64,000 nucleotides of DNA from Cognatitamlana sp035818475 (GTDB taxonomy: Bacteria > Bacteroidota > Bacteroidia > Flavobacteriales > Flavobacteriaceae). Location of the stretch: NCBI RefSeq assembly GCF_035818475.1, contig NZ_JAYMGV010000001.1, forward strand, positions 558,001 through 622,000, given 5' to 3'. A program made the position numbers and the translations under genes. Below, one piece after another: positions 17,662 to 26,005 of the stretch (within the stretch, counting starts at the first letter, position 1; each line of letters opens with the position of its first letter). Under the pieces are notes generated by a model. The model saw only the letters and a program-made list of their open reading frames with translations, ran no database searches and had not been told where the DNA came from.

Positions 17662-18408
17662 TCAATCTAATCTCCTAATAAGCTTTTGAGCTTGTTCATA
17701 ATCATCGGCCTCTTGCGGAATTGTTCTTAAAATCTCCTGACAAGCTTCATGATTTTCCTGCTTTAATTTGCTTAATGCCAAAAACCAAAGGGCTTTATTT
17801 TTATATATAGAATTCTCCTTACTCAAGTTATCCAGCAAATTATCGGCAATTTTATAATTATTTAATTCTATGTTGGTAACAGCATAATAAAATTTTAATT
17901 CAGAATTATCCTTATCAATACTTAGTAAATCCTGAAAGGCTACATTAGCTTTTTCATAATGCCCTGAATTAAATGCTTGCTCAGCTACTTTCAACATATC
18001 GTTTTCCTCTCCTCTAACTATCAAACTAATGGTTTCATATTCGGCATAATCACTATAAGATGGTCCTGAAAACTGATTAAAAGTGAAAATTCCAAACAAA
18101 ACAACAATACAAGCTGCAATGGCATATTTTATAAAACTAAAAGTTTTAGGTGCCTGTTTAAAATCTGTGGTTTTCCCATCTTCATTAAAATACCCAGTAG
18201 AAATCTTTTTTAAATTCTCCTGAAATGCATTTGATGCATCTTCATTTCCAAATTTATGTTCTAAAAAGGCATGTAACTCTTTATAAGTATTGAACGCCTG
18301 ATTAAACTCCGGTTCTGTTTTTAATCTTAGTTCAAAAGCCGCAACCTCATCTTCTGACAACTCATTAGACAAGTAAGATTCAAACAGTATATAATTTTGG
18401 TCTTGCAT
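17662..18408 (-). CDS. Membrane-anchored TPR protein, putative anti-sigma factor
   Basis: A 248-residue protein with three parts. The N-terminal cytoplasmic segment is about 85 residues; its start, FESYLSNELSEDEVAAFELRL, resembles the beginning of Bacteroidota anti-sigma proteins. One membrane helix follows at about 90-108 (FIKYAIAACIVVLFGIFTF). The periplasmic region (about 125-248) has TPR-like helix pairs such as AEQAFNSGHYEKANVAFQDLL and DNSELKFYYAVTNIELNNYKIADNLL. It lies 5 bases downstream of the ECF sigma gene in the same operon, the usual place for an anti-sigma factor. No zinc-binding HxxxCxxC is present. The anti-sigma role is inferred from position and topology. Confidence 0.6.
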   Translation of the reverse strand: MQDQNYILFESYLSNELSEDEVAAFELRLKTEPEFNQAFNTYKELHAFLEHKFGNEDASNAFQENLKKISTGYFNEDGKTTDFKQAPKTFSFIKYAIAACIVVLFGIFTFNQFSGPSYSDYAEYETISLIVRGEENDMLKVAEQAFNSGHYEKANVAFQDLLSIDKDNSELKFYYAVTNIELNNYKIADNLLDNLSKENSIYKNKALWFLALSKLKQENHEACQEILRTIPQEADDYEQAQKLIRRLD

Positions 18409-18413
18409 AACAA

Positions 18414-18995
18414 TTAAGCATTAAGTTGGTTAAATTTAGGAGACTCTTGAACCAGTTTTGTTAATTTCCCAATACATAAAGATTTCTTTTTTCTGGCATA
18501 CGCATAAGTTACTCCTAATTTTTTTGCCACTTCTTCCATTGATTTTATTTTAAAAGTAGCTGTTAATAAGTCTTTACATGCGGCTCCCAGTTTACCAAAC
18601 ATCTCTGTAAATAAGGCTTGTTTTTCATCAAATACAGATGTTTCAAAAACCAGCTCTTGTGCCTCGTCTCCTTTAGATAAGATCTCTTGATTAATTGTTA
18701 CCTCTTTTTTAGAATTCTTTTTTAATTCATTCAACCATTTGCGTTTACACAATAAAAAAAAGTAGGCGTCAAAAGGACAGGTAAGCTTCAGGTTTTTTTG
18801 ACTTGCCTGATTATATATAGTTATTAAGGTGTCTTGAATAACATCCTGCGCTTTACCAATATCACCACTATTTTGTTTTATGTAATTGATCACCTTAGGA
18901 GCAAACTTATCATATATAGATTGGATAATGAACGCATTGTTTTTAAGCAATCCATCGATATATTTTTGATCCTCATGTGTTTTTTTTTCGCTCAT
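18414..18995 (-). CDS. ECF-type RNA polymerase sigma factor
   Basis: A 193-residue sigma-70 family protein. Region 2 spans about residues 20-95, with KAQDVIQDTLITIYNQ and PFDAYFFLLCKRKWLNELKK at the core-binding and -10 recognition positions. Region 4 is at about 130-185, with a helix-turn-helix at MEEVAKKLGVTYAYARKKKSLCIGKL. Regions 1 and 3 are absent, so it is an extracytoplasmic-function sigma. It is divergent from the secreted-protein gene at 19130, and its downstream neighbour is the putative membrane anti-sigma. Three promoter-like sites GGTAACAA-N14-T[G/T]ATATAA in the next 1.8 kb are candidates for its recognition sequence. Confidence 0.88.
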   Translation of the reverse strand: MSEKKTHEDQKYIDGLLKNNAFIIQSIYDKFAPKVINYIKQNSGDIGKAQDVIQDTLITIYNQASQKNLKLTCPFDAYFFLLCKRKWLNELKKNSKKEVTINQEILSKGDEAQELVFETSVFDEKQALFTEMFGKLGAACKDLLTATFKIKSMEEVAKKLGVTYAYARKKKSLCIGKLTKLVQESPKFNQLNA

Positions 18996-19040
18996 TACCC
19001 CTTGTATTTGCTACTAAAGTAAAAAACTTTGAAATAAAAG

Positions 19041-19070
19041 GGTAACAATTTTTAAATGGATTTGATATAA
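19041..19070 (+). promoter_or_regulatory. Putative ECF sigma promoter 1
   Basis: GGTAACAA (19041-19048), 14 bases, then TGATATAA (19063-19070), 59 bases before the 162-aa gene. It does not fit TTTG/TAnnTTTG. The same two 8-base boxes with the same 14-base gap recur at 20775-20804, and with one change at 19638-19667. Confidence 0.65.
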
Positions 19071-19129
19071 GGGCGTAACAGTCAAAAAAGGCTAAACAAA
19101 ATATAATTAATCCATAAAATTTAGAAATC

Positions 19130-19618
19130 ATGAAAATTTCAAAAAAATTTCACGAACACTTAAACAGTATTAATGACGTGAGTAAAAAATCAATTTTAAT
19201 TATCGGAACTGTAATCTTATTAGTAATGAATTTAAATGCGTCAACAGACAACAACCCAATTCAGGCTGATAATGAAACAACAGAAATTACAAAAGATAAC
19301 ATTGCTCAAGTTTTCGAATGGCAAGTTAAAACCACCAAAGAAACATATTCAGGAACCTCATTATCATTAAAACACGCCGAAAAAATGGTGGCATTATCCA
19401 GTTCAGGTGAAATAGTAATAGGAAAAGAAATTAAAAGTTTTTTTGTGTTGAGATCTGAAATGAATACCAAAAGAAACTATTTCTGGGAAGTTGAAACAGC
19501 AACCGGCTTTGCTAAAGGATATGCTTCAACTGAAGATTACGCCCGTAAAATGGTACAGCTAGTAGCTTCAGGAGAGCCTGTACTTACTAAAATAATCATC
19601 AGTCAACCTCAACAATAG
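19130..19618 (+). CDS. Secreted protein with a duplicated ~38-residue motif
   Basis: A 162-residue protein of unknown function. A hydrophobic segment at residues 21-36 (SILIIGTVILLVMNLN) follows a basic start and acts as a signal peptide or anchor. After it come two copies of one motif: residues 63-101, from EWQVKTTKETYSGTSLSLKH to IGKEI, and residues 119-156, from WEVETATGFAKGYASTEDYA to LTKII. They share the pattern W-[QE]-V-x(2)-[TA]-T, Y-[SA], a helix with [EA]-[KR]-K-M-V-x-L-x-[SA]-S-G-E, and a final hydrophobic strand. The gene is divergent from the ECF sigma operon and follows ECF-like promoter 1. A terminator lies 13 bases after the stop. I do not recognise the family. Confidence 0.7.
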   Translation: MKISKKFHEHLNSINDVSKKSILIIGTVILLVMNLNASTDNNPIQADNETTEITKDNIAQVFEWQVKTTKETYSGTSLSLKHAEKMVALSSSGEIVIGKEIKSFFVLRSEMNTKRNYFWEVETATGFAKGYASTEDYARKMVQLVASGEPVLTKIIISQPQQ

Positions 19619-19631
19619 AACATAATTACAA

Positions 19632-19662
19632 AAACAGGGTAACAAAATGATTACCCTGTTTA
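19632..19662 (+). terminator. Hairpin after the duplicated-domain gene
   Basis: AACAGGGTAA (19633-19642) pairs with TTACCCTGTT (19651-19660), followed by a short T/A tract. The 3' arm and the spacer overlap ECF-like promoter 2 (19638-19667), so the same DNA may end one transcript and start the next. Confidence 0.7.
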
Positions 19663-19667
19663 TATAA
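19638..19667 (+). promoter_or_regulatory. Putative ECF sigma promoter 2
   Basis: GGTAACAA (19638-19645), 14 bases, then TTATATAA (19660-19667), which differs from the other two sites by a single base in the -10 box. It lies 30 bases before the ATG of the lipoprotein gene. It sits within a hairpin, which could by chance supply part of the match. Confidence 0.5.
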
Positions 19668-19697
19668 ACTTGAAAAACAATTTAAAACCCAATTATT

Positions 19698-20672
19698 ATG
19701 AATAATTTAAAACACATTTTTGGAACTTTATTAATGGCAACTTTACTTTTTACAAGTTGTACAAAAAACGATGATGGTGATATTATAATTCGCCCATCTG
19801 CAGAGGATTTTAACGAATTAAAAGAAGCTGCTTTAGAGAATTTAACTCAAAATTTTCAATTCAATGCTGAAGATGGCGGTGTAACATTAACTTCTGAGAA
19901 AGGGGTTCAAATTTACATTAATGGAGCATGTTTGACTCTAAACGGAAATGCCGTAACGGGATCTGTTGATTTAGAGTTTGTTGAACTATTTGAAAAAGGC
20001 AATATGCTTACAACCAACAAGCCTACTATGGGTGTATTACCAAACGGAGATAAAGCATTACTGATCTCCGGGGGAGAGTTCTTTGTTAATGCTACTCAAA
20101 ATGGTGAAAATTTAGAATCAACTTGTGGATTTCAAATGTCAATTCCTGCAGATTTAACCGGAGGGGCAGATCCTGAAATGATTCTTTGGAATGGTATTAT
20201 TGACGAAAACGGTAACCTTGCCTGGGAAGAAGATAAGCGTGATGGGGCTAATGGTCAAGATGGTGTTTTTGCTGAAGGAAATCAATACTATGGCTTTTTT
20301 CAATCATTTGGATGGTCAAATGTAGATCGCTTTTATAATGATCCTCGTCCAAAAACAACCATTTTAGTTGCTGTTCCGGAAGGATATGACAACACAAATA
20401 GTTCTGTTTTTATTTCATATGACGGTGAAGAAACAGGCTTGGCTAACTTAGACACTTATGATGTCGGTTCAGGTTTGTTTAGTGAGCATTATGGACAAAT
20501 TCCTATTGGATTAGAATGTCATATCATTTTTGCTACTGAAGACGGCGACAACTGGAAATATGCAATAAAAGCAGTTACCATTGCTGAAAATGACATTATC
20601 ACATTTACGGAAGGAGAAACATCTGTTGCCACTGAAGCACAATTAACAACTATTATCAACGGTTTACCTTAA
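19698..20672 (+). CDS. Predicted lipoprotein of unknown function
   Basis: A 324-residue exported protein. The signal ends in a lipobox, ATLLFTSC, with Cys near residue 21 followed by T-K-N-D-D, typical of Bacteroidota lipoproteins. The body has beta-rich stretches: GGVTLTSEKGVQIYINGACL, VTGSVDLEFVELFEKGNML and ILISGGEFFVNATQNG. A later part has a YG-F-QSFGWSNVDRFYNDP segment, found in some Bacteroidota surface proteins with repeated beta domains. No catalytic motif was seen. It is preceded by ECF-like promoter 2 and closed by the terminator at 20731-20761, so it is probably a single-gene unit of the sigma regulon. Confidence 0.7.
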   Translation: MNNLKHIFGTLLMATLLFTSCTKNDDGDIIIRPSAEDFNELKEAALENLTQNFQFNAEDGGVTLTSEKGVQIYINGACLTLNGNAVTGSVDLEFVELFEKGNMLTTNKPTMGVLPNGDKALLISGGEFFVNATQNGENLESTCGFQMSIPADLTGGADPEMILWNGIIDENGNLAWEEDKRDGANGQDGVFAEGNQYYGFFQSFGWSNVDRFYNDPRPKTTILVAVPEGYDNTNSSVFISYDGEETGLANLDTYDVGSGLFSEHYGQIPIGLECHIIFATEDGDNWKYAIKAVTIAENDIITFTEGETSVATEAQLTTIINGLP

Positions 20673-20730
20673 CCATTGAAATAATTAGCCTACTTCATAA
20701 ATGGTTTCCCAATTGTTTAACCTACTTATT

Positions 20731-20761
20731 AAAAGCCAGAAACCAATTGTTTCTGGCTTTT
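20731..20761 (+). terminator. Intrinsic terminator after the lipoprotein gene
   Basis: AAAAGCCAGAAAC (20731-20743) pairs perfectly with GTTTCTGGCTTTT (20749-20761) around a five-base loop, and the stem ends in T residues. It separates the lipoprotein unit from ECF-like promoter 3. Confidence 0.85.
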
Positions 20762-20774
20762 CCACTTATACAGA

Positions 20775-20804
20775 GGTAACAAAAAAGGAACTTTGTTGAT
20801 ATAA
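20775..20804 (+). promoter_or_regulatory. Putative ECF sigma promoter 3
   Basis: GGTAACAA (20775-20782), 14 bases, then TGATATAA (20797-20804). Both boxes are identical to promoter 1. The -10 box ends 20 bases before the 35-aa ORF, so this promoter would drive that ORF and the PKD, CHAT, protease and regulator genes after it. Confidence 0.65.
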
Positions 20805-20824
20805 AAACATATAAACTTAAGGTC

Positions 20825-20932
20825 ATGAAAAAAGAGCCCTCAATTTTAATTTTACTATTTGCAGTTATTATTTTATTAGTAATTATTGCTAATGTTTTAA
20901 TGGTTGCAGGTAACGTTTATTTTAATAATTAA
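20825..20932 (+). CDS. Small single-helix membrane protein (35 aa)
   Basis: ATG at 20825 to TAA at 20930-20932. The peptide is MKKEPS, a hydrophobic helix of about 22 residues (ILILLFAVIILLVIIANVLM), then a short polar tail. The charged start and uninterrupted helix indicate an inner-membrane peptide. It fills most of a 309-base interval otherwise without a gene. It sits 20 bases after ECF-like promoter 3 and 49 bases before the PKD-protein gene, so it would be the first cistron of that operon. No homologue is recognised, and a chance ORF cannot be excluded. Confidence 0.5.
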   Translation: MKKEPSILILLFAVIILLVIIANVLMVAGNVYFNN

Positions 20933-20981
20933 AATTAAATAGGACTCTTTTGTATATTTAAACATCTAAACAACTATTATT

Positions 20982-22937
20982 ATGCATCATGCGTTACTTT
21001 CTGTGATACTTTTTTTATTGTGTATTTCTGGCTTTTCTCAACAAATTACGGTGACCGATACCATTACCAGAACAGCTGTTATAAAGTATATAACCAGTGG
21101 AAATCAAGTTAATTTTACCCCTGAAACACCAGCCTTAAATCAAATTGCAGGAGCTCCTAAAGCATTTTACACCCATTATTGGGAATTTGGTGACGGGCAT
21201 TATAGCACAGAAGAAACTCCAAAACACACCTATAAAAAGAAAGGCGAATACAAGGCAAGACTTTGGGCCACTAACAATTATGACACAGGAGAACCACCAA
21301 CTACAAGACCTAAAAAAATAGCCGTTAATCAAGTAACAACCGAGTATGAAGATCAGGCTTCTATGGATGAAGACTTTGTATTAAAACGCAATAGAGAGCC
21401 CGTGCCAAGTCAAGAAATGGTTGTTATAATGAGCTACAAGAACACAAAAGAATACGTTACAAATGGAAAACTATACGTGTTTTATAACGAGCATGAATAT
21501 AAAGCTGATAATTTTGAATTAATAGAAACCAGAACGCATAATAATGAAAAAGATATTTCAGGTGATGACTTTGCCTATGCAAATCATATTGATGATGATA
21601 CCACATATTTAGCTTCATCACATAATTCTGTTATTGAAAACAATCAAATATTACAAGACTCTACTGAAAAAACAAACCTGCCCTTAACTATTGAAAAATC
21701 AAAAACACTTTATAAAAATTGGAGTCTTTTAGAATTTGATGATATGCAACCTCAAGAAGAACGCCATATTTTTTTTAGTTTAAAAACAACCCCTGAAATG
21801 GTTAAAGACACCAGTGCCATCATATCTATTAGAGGGGTTTATGTACCAGATTCCAATTATGACAATCATAAAATCAAAGACATGGAAATGGAAATTGTAA
21901 CGTCTCATGATCCAAATAAAATGTCATCAAACGGAACTTTCATGAATTACAGATTAGTTCGTTTTAAAACCTTAAAATACAAGATTAAATTCCAGAATAA
22001 TGGAGAAGGTCCGGCACGAACCATTAGGCTGGAAACCGATATTCCTGAAATGCTGGATAAAGCTACTTTAAAAGTAACAGACATGTATCCAAAATGCGAT
22101 ATTTGTCCAAAACGAGAAGTCCTTTATAGTTGTTTAGATACTACAATCACAGACAAACAAGTTATTTTCACATTTAAAAACATCTATTTACCGGGAAGTG
22201 AACAAAAAAATGTTAAAGTGTATGATTCTACCAAAGGCTTTGTTAAGTACAATATTAAATTTACCAAAGACTTTCACAAGAAAAAAACAAAAAGTAGAAC
22301 CGCCATTATCTTTGATAAGAATGACCCTATAATTACTAATTATTCAACCACTCGTTTTTTACCCGGCATATCAGTTGGAGCCAAAATAGGCTACAATTCA
22401 TTTAGCGATTTAAAAAATTCTGAAAGTTATTTTATCGGAGCCACGCTATCTCCATATAAATCCTATCGCTGGTATTGGCAGGTAGAGCTCATGAATAATT
22501 TTCACAACTATAATGACAATACTCAAATAATTGAAGATATTGTTGATGGCCCACAAGGCTTTCGTTTTAGACAACGCACAACAACCGGCACCTCTTATGA
22601 AAATATAAATTGGGATATTCCTTTGTTGGTTAGATATAATGTAAATAATTATATAGGCCTGGGTACAGGTTTACAGAATACTATTTCTATAAGTGAAAAA
22701 CAAAATCAGAATATTTTGATAGAACAATTTGAAGGAACCTTTCCTGATGCTCCTATTATTAATACCATTACAGATCAGTTAGAACAATCAAATTCTTTTA
22801 CCAATTTAAACACAAGTTTATTATTTGAAGCTACAGTTGGTTTTGCACGTATTGGCCCTAGTTTAGGGGCACGGTATATTATGAGTTTTGAAAATAACTT
22901 CAATCACTGGCAATTTTATGCCATTTGGAAATTTTAA
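20982..22937 (+). CDS. PKD-domain protein with C-terminal outer-membrane barrel
   Basis: A 651-residue exported protein with a signal peptide of about 20 residues (SVILFLLCISGFSQQ). A PKD domain at about 45-115 shows the classic YWEFGDGHYSTEETPKHTYK pattern. A region at about 305-450 starts SHDPNKMSSNGTF and contains YKIKFQNNGEGPARTIRLET and a later CDICPKREVLYSC, resembling the DUF7619/DUF11-like beta domains of surface proteins. From about 460 to the end there are alternating strands (GISVGAKIGYNSF, GLGTGLQNTIS, RIGPSLGARYIMSFE, FYAIWKF) fitting an outer-membrane barrel that ends in a C-terminal Phe. This points to an outer-membrane sensor or adhesin. The CHAT-protein gene follows after 31 bases. 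Confidence 0.7.
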   Translation: MHHALLSVILFLLCISGFSQQITVTDTITRTAVIKYITSGNQVNFTPETPALNQIAGAPKAFYTHYWEFGDGHYSTEETPKHTYKKKGEYKARLWATNNYDTGEPPTTRPKKIAVNQVTTEYEDQASMDEDFVLKRNREPVPSQEMVVIMSYKNTKEYVTNGKLYVFYNEHEYKADNFELIETRTHNNEKDISGDDFAYANHIDDDTTYLASSHNSVIENNQILQDSTEKTNLPLTIEKSKTLYKNWSLLEFDDMQPQEERHIFFSLKTTPEMVKDTSAIISIRGVYVPDSNYDNHKIKDMEMEIVTSHDPNKMSSNGTFMNYRLVRFKTLKYKIKFQNNGEGPARTIRLETDIPEMLDKATLKVTDMYPKCDICPKREVLYSCLDTTITDKQVIFTFKNIYLPGSEQKNVKVYDSTKGFVKYNIKFTKDFHKKKTKSRTAIIFDKNDPIITNYSTTRFLPGISVGAKIGYNSFSDLKNSESYFIGATLSPYKSYRWYWQVELMNNFHNYNDNTQIIEDIVDGPQGFRFRQRTTTGTSYENINWDIPLLVRYNVNNYIGLGTGLQNTISISEKQNQNILIEQFEGTFPDAPIINTITDQLEQSNSFTNLNTSLLFEATVGFARIGPSLGARYIMSFENNFNHWQFYAIWKF

Positions 22938-22968
22938 CAGCTAAGCCTCTTATTTGATAATTCACATA

Positions 22969-25554
22969 ATGAAAAAACTAGGTTTTCTTCTATTCTTAAT
23001 GTCTCCAATAGTGTTTTCACAAAGCCTTGAAGAAACCATTTATGTTGCTGCCGAGTCTTTTATCAGCACAAAAAACGAAGCAACATTACAGCTTTTAAAT
23101 AAACAGGAAAATACTTTTAAAAAACAGGTAAAGACTAAAGATGAACAACTGGCTTTAGTGTTTTTACAAAGTCATAAAGGCTATTATTTAGAAAAACAAT
23201 CAAAACTAGAGGACGCCATTTTTACCTTTGAAGAAGCCGTAAGGCGCTTTAACGACAACCATTTATCAAAATTCTCTGATTTTGATATTGTAAAAAGCTG
23301 TTTAATTCCCTTAGGGAATTTATATATAAAAACCGGGGATTACACCAATGCTATAAATACTATTAATCAGTATATCTATTTAGCCGAAAAAAGTAACAAT
23401 CTCAAGCACCAAACTAGTGGAGCCATTAATCTGTCAATACTTTATCAAACTATAGGCAAGCATGAAACGGTAATTAAGCTCACTTCAGATTTTATAAATA
23501 AATCAAATATTGACAAAAATCAAAAACAAAAACTGCTTGACATAAATATTGAGAGTCAAATTGCTTTAAAAAAAATATCTGATCCGGAGACCATTCCTTT
23601 AACATTAAATAGTGAAAAGAACTATAAAATTGCCCTTCAAAATAAAGATTACAATAAAGCCCTATCGGAATTTCAAAAATTCAAAGCTAAACGCTTTTCT
23701 GACAAGGGCATATCAAAAAGAACTTTAGCAAAGTTTTTAACTGAAGAAGCCCAAATCCACGCTTTATTGAATAATAATACTGAAGCTATTAAAAGCTTAA
23801 ACGTATCAATTAAAACATTGATACCAAGTTTTGATGAAGGGTCTTTGCCTCTAAAAAATGATTTATTTGCTGAAAACACATTTATTGACATTTTTGATTT
23901 GTATGCCACCTTACAGCCCAATGAAAATCTTGCTCTAAAGTATTATGACCTAAGTTTTCATGTATCCAGCCTGTTAAAAAACAATTGGACCTCTCAAGAA
24001 ACCAAAATCTTAAACCAAACTAATAATAGAATTAGAAGCGAAAAATGCATCAAGATTCTTTTTAACCTATATAATCAAACTAAAAACCATTCTTTTTTAT
24101 TCAAGGCACTTCAATATTCAGAGGACAGTAAAGTATCTACTTTAAAGGATATGTTTCAAAAAAAATTACAGCTGAAACAATTTCCAAATGACAGTTTACT
24201 TATTAAAGAGTTTAACCTTTTAAAAGAACAAGAACGCATCACTAATCTTTTTATAAAAGAACAATTAAGTGCAGCCCAAGCTTCAAAAATCAATCACCTG
24301 AGTAAAAAACTAAGTGAAGTTAGCCTTGAGTTAAAAAAAATTAAAAAGTCAATTTCCAAAAAGTACCCGGATAGCAAATCTCATTTTTCATTAAAAACCT
24401 TACAAGACAGCCTATCAAAAGACAATGCTGCTTTTATTGAATACTTTTATGGTCAACATACCATTTATCAATTTATAGTTACAAGTACAGCTATTTCTTT
24501 AAATTACATTGCTTTAAGTGATACAACTAAAGAACAAATTATTGATTTCATTCACCTTTTTGATGACTCATCAATTATAAACAACAATGTCAATAATTTT
24601 ACAACAAGTGCTTTTAACCTATTTAAACTGTTAAAACTGGATAAAGTCCTGGAGTACAAAAATATAATTATCATCCCGGATGGTGTGTTAAATTTTATTC
24701 CTTTTGAAACCCTCTTAACGTCCAAAACAAAGGCTATCTCATTTAACAAAATGCCTTTTGTGGTCAAAACTCAAAATATAGTTTATAATTCAAGTGCTCT
24801 TTTTTATGTACTAAAGCGTAAACCAAAAAAAAGCAAGACTCTCTTAGGGGTTTTTCCTGTATTTGAAAACACTAATAAAAAACTTACCTATTCCATTGAT
24901 GAAGCTCATGCCATTGAAGATGAAATGACATCTAAACTATTAATGAATAACAATGCCACCAAAGCTAATTTTATAGAAAACGCCCTCAATTATGACATCT
25001 TACATTTATCTACACATGCCAGTAGCGGTGATTTTATAAAACCTGCAAACATTGACTTTTATGATGAAACATTGTATTTAAATGAATTATATAGCCTTAG
25101 TATAAACCCTGATTTACTGGTTTTAAGTGCTTGTGAAACCGGAGTTGGAAAACTTTTTAAAGGAGAGGGGCCTATGAGTATCGCACGTGGGTTTCAATAC
25201 TCAGGAGCAGAAAACTTATTGTTTTCTTTATGGCAAATAAATGATTTATCGGCATCTCAAATCATGCAATCATTTTATAGTAACTATAGAAAAAAGCAAT
25301 CAGCTAATCATTCAAATCAACAATCAAAATTAAATTACTTAGCAGACAAAAATATAAACAATACTAAAAAATCGCCTTACTATTGGGGGGCTTTTGTTTA
25401 TTATGGCGAGCTTACAAAACCAAATACCGGCCATGATCTGACTAATATACTCTATCTAGTACTTATCATTTTAATTATAGTATTTTTGTCCTATAAATTA
25501 AGAAAGCGCTATGGAAAAAAGGCTTCAAGAATTTCTTCTGGAAAGAGGTTATAG
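22969..25554 (+). CDS. CHAT-domain (caspase-like) protein with TPR repeats and C-terminal anchor
   Basis: An 861-residue protein; ATG at 22969 (MKKLGFLLFL) is preferred over a TTG five codons upstream. A signal peptide covers about 1-18. A helical TPR-like region spans about 40-400, with motifs such as LGNLYIKTGDYTNAINTINQYI. The CHAT protease domain (about 560-800) has the expected His in DILHLSTHASSGD (His683) and Cys in LVLSACETGVGKLFKGEGPMS (Cys722), the predicted catalytic dyad. A C-terminal helix at about 828-848 (LTNILYLVLIILIIVFLSYKL) is followed by a basic tail. This predicts a periplasmic caspase-like domain tethered to the inner membrane. It overlaps the retropepsin gene by 44 bases. 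Confidence 0.85.
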   Translation: MKKLGFLLFLMSPIVFSQSLEETIYVAAESFISTKNEATLQLLNKQENTFKKQVKTKDEQLALVFLQSHKGYYLEKQSKLEDAIFTFEEAVRRFNDNHLSKFSDFDIVKSCLIPLGNLYIKTGDYTNAINTINQYIYLAEKSNNLKHQTSGAINLSILYQTIGKHETVIKLTSDFINKSNIDKNQKQKLLDINIESQIALKKISDPETIPLTLNSEKNYKIALQNKDYNKALSEFQKFKAKRFSDKGISKRTLAKFLTEEAQIHALLNNNTEAIKSLNVSIKTLIPSFDEGSLPLKNDLFAENTFIDIFDLYATLQPNENLALKYYDLSFHVSSLLKNNWTSQETKILNQTNNRIRSEKCIKILFNLYNQTKNHSFLFKALQYSEDSKVSTLKDMFQKKLQLKQFPNDSLLIKEFNLLKEQERITNLFIKEQLSAAQASKINHLSKKLSEVSLELKKIKKSISKKYPDSKSHFSLKTLQDSLSKDNAAFIEYFYGQHTIYQFIVTSTAISLNYIALSDTTKEQIIDFIHLFDDSSIINNNVNNFTTSAFNLFKLLKLDKVLEYKNIIIIPDGVLNFIPFETLLTSKTKAISFNKMPFVVKTQNIVYNSSALFYVLKRKPKKSKTLLGVFPVFENTNKKLTYSIDEAHAIEDEMTSKLLMNNNATKANFIENALNYDILHLSTHASSGDFIKPANIDFYDETLYLNELYSLSINPDLLVLSACETGVGKLFKGEGPMSIARGFQYSGAENLLFSLWQINDLSASQIMQSFYSNYRKKQSANHSNQQSKLNYLADKNINNTKKSPYYWGAFVYYGELTKPNTGHDLTNILYLVLIILIIVFLSYKLRKRYGKKASRISSGKRL

Positions 25555-25954
25555 TAAGGTAAAATTACATCTTACCAAGACCAATCATTTTGAGATAAAG
25601 GCTAGTATAAATGGTAAAAAAGGGTTGTTTATTCTTGATACTGGCGCTTCCAGTTCTTGTGTTGGTTTTGAAGGCGTGGAAACCTTTAACTTAAAAGCTG
25701 AAGACTCTATAGTTAAAGCGGCTGGTGCCGGAGCTATCAATATGGATACCAAAATGGCAAAAAAAAATAAGGTTAAAATTGGAAAATGGTCCAGCAAGAA
25801 GGTCGTTTTAGTATTGTTTAATCTTACCCATGTAAACACAGCCCTTATTAATCACAATTCAAAACCTGTTGATGGTATTATTGGAGCAGATATCTTAAAA
25901 AAAGCTAAAGCCATCATAGATTATGAAAAGAAATATTTATATTTAAAGTTATAA
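25511..25954 (+). CDS. Retropepsin-like aspartic protease
   Basis: A 147-residue protein with the aspartic-protease active-site motif LFILDTGASSSCVG (catalytic Asp43 in D-T-G-A-S) and the conserved downstream stretch DGIIGADILKKAKAIIDY. It is half the size of pepsin, so, as in retroviral proteases, two copies should dimerise to form one active site (clan AA). No signal peptide or helix is present, so it is probably cytoplasmic. Its first 44 bases lie inside the CHAT gene in another frame, implying tight translational coupling. The substrate is unknown; the CHAT protein's cytoplasmic tail or the response regulator are candidates by proximity only. Confidence 0.8.
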   Translation: MEKRLQEFLLERGYSKVKLHLTKTNHFEIKASINGKKGLFILDTGASSSCVGFEGVETFNLKAEDSIVKAAGAGAINMDTKMAKKNKVKIGKWSSKKVVLVLFNLTHVNTALINHNSKPVDGIIGADILKKAKAIIDYEKKYLYLKL

Positions 25955-26005
25955 AAACTACAGCTACTTATAGTTTTTAATTAATAGCACTTAATTCTCT
26001 ACTCA

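Noticed and set aside
18678..18707. A fourth GGTAACAA-N14-TTATCTAA match on the minus strand
   Set aside because: It lies inside the sigma-factor coding sequence and the -10-like box differs at two of eight positions. It is probably chance, although an internal start for the TPR gene cannot be fully excluded.
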